Assembly (NCBI RefSeq): GCF_025938095.1
Contig: NZ_JAPCZF010000005.1
Coordinates: forward strand, 1 to 64,000
Direction of reading: 5' to 3'
DNA length: 64,000 bases
DNA from: Novosphingobium sp. JCM 18896
GTDB lineage: Bacteria; Pseudomonadota; Alphaproteobacteria; Sphingomonadales; Sphingomonadaceae
The translations under genes and the position numbers were made by a program. The notes below the pieces were generated by a model. That model worked only from the letters and a program-made list of their open reading frames with translations, ran no database searches and was not told the DNA's origin. This document shows, in pieces, positions 59,972-64,000 of this stretch (the first letter of the stretch is position 1; each line of letters starts with the position of its first letter).

Positions 59972-60028
59972 TCAGCGATAATGCCTCGCGACGGAAATTG
60001 CCGACCTCTCTGCTGGACCATGAGACAT
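59972..60028 (-). CDS. 18-residue small ORF with extended Shine-Dalgarno
   Basis: MSHGPAERSAISVARHYR, TGA. The upstream sequence GAAAGGAGGTGATCC is complementary to about 13 bases of the 16S rRNA 3' end, with 7 nt between GGAGG and the ATG. That is far stronger than any other ribosome binding site in the window. A stem-loop follows about 55 nt downstream, so this may be a short translated sRNA or a leader. Function unknown. Confidence 0.4.
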   Translation of the reverse strand: MSHGPAERSAISVARHYR

Positions 60029-60292
60029 CGGATCACCTCCTTTCGCGCTGTTAGAGCCAAAGCGCCGCTCTCGCGGCTGGGGCGGTAGGCTTGCGACCCA
60101 TTCCCGCCTTGCCTCAATACTTGGGTGATTCCGCAACGCACAACAAGACTTGCAATCAAATTATTTGGCGTCAGAATTGGGGCTTCGGCCAGATATCCCC
60201 AGCTAGAATGCGGGGTTTTGCCCGGGCCGGTCGGGCGCTGAAAGCGCGCCTCGCGAACACCTCAAAAACACCATTCTGATGGAGCCGAAAGC

Positions 60293-60829
60293 CTAGCGGC
60301 AGTCCTCGATCACGCGACTCACTTCGGGCCAGGACGGCACGTAGAGCGGGGCGAGATTCGGTGCTTCGATCGCGAAGCGGCCGCGGCTGAAGGCCATCAT
60401 GTCGAGCAGCGGATCGCGCGCGCTCAGCGCTACGCCGATCCCGCCCGCGGGCAGCGGCGCGGCGGACAGCGTGCGGAAGCCGCTGCTCGTCGTCACGGTC
60501 ATCGGCTCGGGCCCCGTCGCGGTGCCCGCGCGCTGGAGCGTGACGGTGCCCGCCGTGCGATCGCAGCGCAGGACCACCTGCCCGCCGGCGAAGCGCGCGA
60601 CCGACTGGCCGCTCTCGGTGCCCGAAGTCCAGTTGCCCGGCGTGATCGGCACGTCGCGCCAGTCGGTGGTGGTCGGGCGTTGTTGCGGCGGCGGCACGGG
60701 GGTGGCGCTCGGCCGCGGCGTGGGCGCCGGTGTCGGCGGCGGGATGACCCGCTGCGAGCAGGCCGAGGTCACCGCGGCAAGCGCCATCACGGTCGAAACG
60801 AAAGGGAGCGCCGAGCGGCGATTTGCCAT
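60293..60829 (-). CDS. Hypothetical secreted/lipoprotein-like protein
   Basis: About 178 residues: a signal sequence (LPFVSTVMALAAVTSACSQ) with a lipobox-like VTSAC, then a Pro/Thr-rich linker (PPPTPAPTPRPSATPVPPPQ), then a globular part (WRDVPITPGNWTSGTESGQS, VLRCDRTAGTVTLQRAGTAT). It probably sits in the envelope. The start is Met 60829 or the adjacent Met 60832. It is divergent from tlyA by 51 bp. Unknown family. Confidence 0.75.
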   Translation of the reverse strand: MANRRSALPFVSTVMALAAVTSACSQRVIPPPTPAPTPRPSATPVPPPQQRPTTTDWRDVPITPGNWTSGTESGQSVARFAGGQVVLRCDRTAGTVTLQRAGTATGPEPMTVTTSSGFRTLSAAPLPAGGIGVALSARDPLLDMMAFSRGRFAIEAPNLAPLYVPSWPEVSRVIEDCR

Positions 60830-60880
60830 CATCGTCTTCGTATGGAATCTGTCGCCCCGCGCCACAACCCCCGGAATGCC

Positions 60881-61645
60881 GTGAACACCCCGTCGAAACC
60901 TCGTCCCGCCGCCAAACAACGCGTAGATCAGCTGCTGGTCGAGCGCGGCCTCGCCGAAAGCCGCGCCCGCGCGCAGGCGCTCGTCCTCGCCGGGCTGGTG
61001 TTTTCGGGCGAGACCAAGATCGCCAAGTCGGGCCAGACCTTGGCCGGCGATGCGCCGCTTGAGGTGCGCGGGCGCGATCACCCCTGGGTCTCGCGCGGCG
61101 GCATCAAGCTGGCCCATGCGATCGACCACTTCGCGCTCGATCCCACCGGCGTCACCGCGATGGACGTCGGCAGTTCGACCGGCGGCTTCACCGACGTGCT
61201 GCTGACCAAGGGCGCCGCCCACGTCTTCGCGGTCGATTCCGGGACCAACCAGCTTGCCTGGAAGCTGCGCCAGGATCCGCGGGTCACCGTGCTCGAGCAG
61301 ACCAGCGCGCGCGTGCTGACCCGCGCGCAGATCGACGCGCCGGTCACCTGGGTGGTCTGCGACGCCAGCTTCATTTCGCTGGCCAAGGTGCTCGAAGTGC
61401 CGCTGCGCCTGGCGGAGCCGGGCTGCCAGCTCGTCGCGCTGATCAAGCCGCAGTTCGAGGTCGGCCGCGCCGAGGTGGGCAAGGGCGGCGTCGTGCGCGA
61501 TCCGACGCTGCACGAGCGCGTGTGCCAGGAGGTGCGCGACTGGCTCGAAGCGGGGGGCTGGATCGTCCAGGGAATCGCCCAGAGCCCGATCACCGGACCC
61601 GAAGGCAACGTCGAGTTTCTCATTTCTGCGCACAGGGACGCGTAA
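60881..61645 (+). CDS. tlyA: TlyA family rRNA 2'-O-methyltransferase
   Basis: 254 residues: N-terminal S4 RNA-binding domain (RVDQLLVERGLAESRARAQA) and an FtsJ-like Rossmann methyltransferase (AMDVGSSTGGFTDVLLTKGA; VTWVVCDASFISLAKVL; LIKPQFEVGR). It methylates 16S/23S rRNA; related proteins are called haemolysin A. The start is GTG 60881, the only in-frame start near the S4 domain. Confidence 0.9.
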   Translation: MNTPSKPRPAAKQRVDQLLVERGLAESRARAQALVLAGLVFSGETKIAKSGQTLAGDAPLEVRGRDHPWVSRGGIKLAHAIDHFALDPTGVTAMDVGSSTGGFTDVLLTKGAAHVFAVDSGTNQLAWKLRQDPRVTVLEQTSARVLTRAQIDAPVTWVVCDASFISLAKVLEVPLRLAEPGCQLVALIKPQFEVGRAEVGKGGVVRDPTLHERVCQEVRDWLEAGGWIVQGIAQSPITGPEGNVEFLISAHRDA

Positions 61646-61742
61646 AACCGCGAAAATCCCTGCAACAACCCCGTTGCCACGGTTCGTCGCGCTCGTCACA
61701 AACCCCGCGTACTTCCATCATGTGATTCGGGGAAATCCGCGG

Positions 61743-62297
61743 ATGACTGAGCTTGCCTCACGGGATCAATTGCGCGGAAGCCTGCTGCGTTGGGCTTTGG
61801 TGCTGGTGCCGGGCGTGCTCCTGCTGGGCATGCTTTCGGGACAGCTCGGCGGCAGCGGTGCGGAGAACCCGTGGTTCGCCGATCTCGAAAAGCCGCCGCT
61901 CTATCCGCCGCCGGCGGTGTTCGGCATCGTCTGGACCGTGCTCTACGCGCTGATGGGCTTCGCCTTGGCCATGGTTGCCTCGGCGCGCGGGGCGCAGTGG
62001 CGGCTGGCTGCGCTGATCGTCTTCGCGGTCCAGCTCGTGCTCAATCTCGCCTGGACGCCGCTGTTCTTCGCCGCGCACCAGATCGTCGCGGCCTTCGTGC
62101 TGATCGTCGTCCTCGACATCGCGGTGATCGGCACGATCGTGCTGTTCCGGCTGGTGCGGCCGGTCGCGGCGCTGTTGCTCGTGCCCTATCTGCTCTGGGC
62201 GCTGTTCGCGACCGTGCTGACCTGGCAGTTCCACGAAGCCAATCCGCAGGCCGACGGCGAGAACGTTTCGGGCGCGGCTGTTCGGGTCAAGATCTAG
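61743..62297 (+). CDS. tspO: TspO/MBR family tryptophan-rich sensory protein
   Basis: 184 residues with five membrane helices: WALVLVPGVLLLGMLSG, WFADLEKPPLYPPPAVFGIV (family signature W-x-x-L-x-K-P-x-x-P-P), LIVFAVQLVLNLAWTPLFFA and LVPYLLWALFATVLTW. It binds tetrapyrroles; in photosynthetic and related alphaproteobacteria it regulates pigment genes. ATG 61743 gives a short N terminus before the first helix. Confidence 0.9.
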   Translation: MTELASRDQLRGSLLRWALVLVPGVLLLGMLSGQLGGSGAENPWFADLEKPPLYPPPAVFGIVWTVLYALMGFALAMVASARGAQWRLAALIVFAVQLVLNLAWTPLFFAAHQIVAAFVLIVVLDIAVIGTIVLFRLVRPVAALLLVPYLLWALFATVLTWQFHEANPQADGENVSGAAVRVKI

Positions 62298-62349
62298 GCG
62301 CGTGAAAATCTAGCTTGCCTCGCAAGGCGCGGCTCACCATTTAGGCGCC

Positions 62350-62598
62350 ATGCAGAGCGAAAACCCCCTGATCGCCGATTTCGTCAAGCTGATGAACAGC
62401 GCCGCCGGCACGCTCGCGGGCATGACCCGCGAAGCCCGCGACAGCGCGCGCGAACGCGCCAAGGAAGCGATCGGCGGGCTCGATTTCGTCAGCCGTGATG
62501 AGTTCGACGCGGTCAAGGCGATGGCCGCCCGGGCGCGCGAGGATAGCGAAGCGCTTAAGGCGCGGCTCGACGCGCTCGAGGCCAAGCTGGGCAAGTAA
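62350..62598 (+). CDS. ubiK: UbiK-family accessory factor (BMFP domain)
   Basis: 82 residues: LIADFVKLMNSAAGTLAGMT, VSRDEFDAVKAMAARAREDS and EALKARLDALEAKLGK. This is the amphipathic plus C-terminal trimeric coiled-coil layout of UbiK/YqiC, which helps aerobic ubiquinone synthesis with UbiJ. It lies 52 bp after tspO and 60 bp before recO. Confidence 0.85.
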   Translation: MQSENPLIADFVKLMNSAAGTLAGMTREARDSARERAKEAIGGLDFVSRDEFDAVKAMAARAREDSEALKARLDALEAKLGK

Positions 62599-62658
62599 CC
62601 TCTCCCGACCGTATGGGCCGCGATTGAATTCGCGGGGCTTTGTCGCCACACCCCCGCC

Positions 62659-63267
62659 ATGCATGTCCGCGCCCCTGCCGTCGTCTGCGCCAGCCGTCCC
62701 AACGGCGAGACCGCCGTCGTCGCGCGTCTGCTGACCGCCGACCACGGGCTCGTCGCCGGCTATGTCGCCGGGGGCAGGGGACGCGATCTGCGGCCCGTGC
62801 TGATCCCCGGCAATCTGGTCGAAGCCGAGCTGCGCGCGCGCTCGGACAGCCAGCTGCCTTTCGCGCGGCTCGAACTGCTGACCAGCCGCGGCCCCTGGCT
62901 GACCGAGCCACTGCAGTCGGCGGCGATCGGCTGGGTGACTGCGCTGACCGCCGCCGCGCTGCCCGAACGCCAGCCGTTTCCGGCGCTCTACGAGGCGCTG
63001 ACGGCGCTGCTCGACGCGGTGTGCCTGGCGCCATCGGCGCGCGGCTGGGCCATGCCGCTGCTGTCCTACGAGGTCCTGCTGATGCGCGAGCTCGGCTACG
63101 GTGGGCCGATCGAGCGCCCGCGATCCGAGGACTGGCCCGATTTGCTCACAGCCTTCGACCGGCTCGGACGCGATCTCGCGCGCTATCCGCTTGCCCATCG
63201 CCGCGTCGATGTTATGGCGGCGCGCGCCATGCTGCGGGAGCGGTTGGCCAGAATTGATGGGGCATGA
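62659..63267 (+). CDS. recO: DNA repair protein RecO
   Basis: 202 residues: N-terminal OB fold (VCASRPNGETAVVARLLTAD, GLVAGYVAGGRG) and a helical C-terminal domain (LLSYEVLLMRELGYG). It loads RecA with RecR. The alphaproteobacterial form lacks the zinc cysteines, as here. The stop overlaps leuB as ATGA. Confidence 0.9.
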   Translation: MHVRAPAVVCASRPNGETAVVARLLTADHGLVAGYVAGGRGRDLRPVLIPGNLVEAELRARSDSQLPFARLELLTSRGPWLTEPLQSAAIGWVTALTAAALPERQPFPALYEALTALLDAVCLAPSARGWAMPLLSYEVLLMRELGYGGPIERPRSEDWPDLLTAFDRLGRDLARYPLAHRRVDVMAARAMLRERLARIDGA

Positions 63268-64000
63268 GTGTGACGACGAATTCGATCAAGATCGCGGTTT
63301 TCGCAGGTGACGGAATCGGCCCGGAAGTGACGCGCGAAGCGGTGCGCGTGCTGCAGGCGCTGGATCTTCCCGGTCTCGAACTGGTCGAGGGCGACGTCGG
63401 CGGTGCCGCCTATCGCAAGCACGGCCACCCGCTGCCGCAGGAAACGCTCGACATCGCCAAGGCCAGCGGCGGCATCCTGTTCGGCGCGGTCGGCGATTTC
63501 AGCCTCGATGGTCTCGAACGTCACCTGCGCCCCGAACAGGCGATCCTCGGCCTGCGCAAGGAGCTGGGCCTTTTCGCCAACCTGCGCCCGGCCACGGTGT
63601 TCGAAGGTCTCGAAGACCTGACCACCTTGCGCCCCGAAGTCGCGCGGTCGATCGACCTGCTGATCGTGCGCGAGCTCAACGGCGACGTCTATTTCGGCGA
63701 GAAGGGCATGCGCACCACGCCCGACGGCCGCCGCCAGGGCTACGACATCATGTCCTATGCCGAGGACGAGGTGCGCCGCATCGCCCACGTCGCCTTCCGC
63801 GCCGCGCAGGGTCGCCAGAAGAAGCTGTGCTCGGTCGACAAGGCCAACGTGCTCGAGACCTCGCAGCTCTGGCGCGACGTGGTGATCGAGGTGGCGAAGG
63901 AATATCCCGACGTCGAGCTCAGCCACATGTACGTCGACAACGCGGCGATGCAACTGGTCAAGAACCCCGGCGCCTTCGACGTGATCGTCACCGGCAACCT
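63264..64000 (+). CDS. leuB: 3-isopropylmalate dehydrogenase, partial (runs off the window end)
   Basis: The first 245 residues: IAVFAGDGIGPEVTREAVRV, GGILFGAVGDF, LGLRKELGLFANLRPATVFE, LIVRELNGDVYFGEKG and SHMYVDNAAMQLVKNPGAFD. It oxidises and decarboxylates 3-isopropylmalate in leucine synthesis. The residues for substrate (Arg in LRKELG and NLRP, Lys in VDKAN) and metal (Asp in YVDN) are present. Translationally coupled to recO. Confidence 0.93.
   Translation, partial: MSVTTNSIKIAVFAGDGIGPEVTREAVRVLQALDLPGLELVEGDVGGAAYRKHGHPLPQETLDIAKASGGILFGAVGDFSLDGLERHLRPEQAILGLRKELGLFANLRPATVFEGLEDLTTLRPEVARSIDLLIVRELNGDVYFGEKGMRTTPDGRRQGYDIMSYAEDEVRRIAHVAFRAAQGRQKKLCSVDKANVLETSQLWRDVVIEVAKEYPDVELSHMYVDNAAMQLVKNPGAFDVIVTGN

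Larger units (their letters stand above)
59668..60292. other. Intergenic region holding a small leader-like transcription unit
   Basis: About 620 bp. On the - strand it contains an 18-codon ORF with an extended Shine-Dalgarno (59972-60028) followed by a strong stem-loop (59883-59916). The rest shows no gene. Confidence 0.45.

Overview
The window looks like a sphingomonad (Alphaproteobacteria, Sphingomonadales; Novosphingobium/Sphingobium-like). Evidence: high GC, TonB-dependent receptors, a lasso-peptide locus with an Atxe2-type isopeptidase, a DUF6894 protein, a CrtI-type carotenoid gene, an alphaproteobacterial LexA box and a Trb-type conjugation module of the kind common in this order. Genus assignment is inference.

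Layout. (1) 1-3.3 kb: the end of an IS21-like insertion sequence cuts off an IspH::polyprenyl-synthase fusion gene, which is divergent from phytoene desaturase crtI. (2) 3.3-11.5 kb: a gene-poor, eroding stretch. It holds three stand-alone response-regulator receivers, a PfpI/DJ-1 protein, small hypotheticals and two genes each broken by an in-frame amber codon, one of them a nucleotidyltransferase-HEPN gene. (3) 11.7-14 kb: a solo LuxR regulator, a perfect 16-bp palindrome, then an operon of HTH protein, TraF-like signal peptidase and lytic transglycosylase. (4) 14.6-27.2 kb: a complete lasso-peptide system. On the + strand are FecI sigma, FecR, an STN-containing TonB receptor and the isopeptidase. 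On the - strand, in transcription order, are luxR, luxI, phyH, gntR, two precursor genes (A1, A2), the B protein (RRE plus leader peptidase) and the cyclase C. (5) 27.5-31.5 kb: a decayed brnTA pair, dinB with an SOS box, and hipBA with operator repeats. (6) 31.9-53.8 kb: conjugative-element backbone with ArdC, DUF2958, a ParB-like protein, MucR/Ros, DUF736, a MOBP-type relaxase with a candidate oriT, HU, TraG, CopG, TrbBCDEJLFGI, DUF2274, an AlpA-like HTH and a tyrosine integrase. (7) 53.98 kb: tRNA-Gln(TTG), the probable integration target. (8) 54.2-64 kb: chromosomal genes (TonB receptor, YghU-like GST, ilvE, tlyA, tspO, ubiK, recO, leuB).

How the parts fit. The lasso region encodes a closed loop: make the peptides (A/B/C), take up a ligand through an STN receptor that signals to FecR/FecI, and linearise it with the isopeptidase. 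The quorum-sensing genes luxR-luxI-phyH sit directly upstream of, and on the same strand as, the lasso biosynthetic genes. A second LuxR lies next to conjugation genes. The whole set appears to be cargo of an integrative conjugative element at tRNA-Gln. This suggests density-controlled lasso-peptide production carried by a mobile element. The two precursor cores, both starting GPIG, do not match any characterised lasso peptide I can recall. No CRISPR array, rRNA or prophage structural module was seen.
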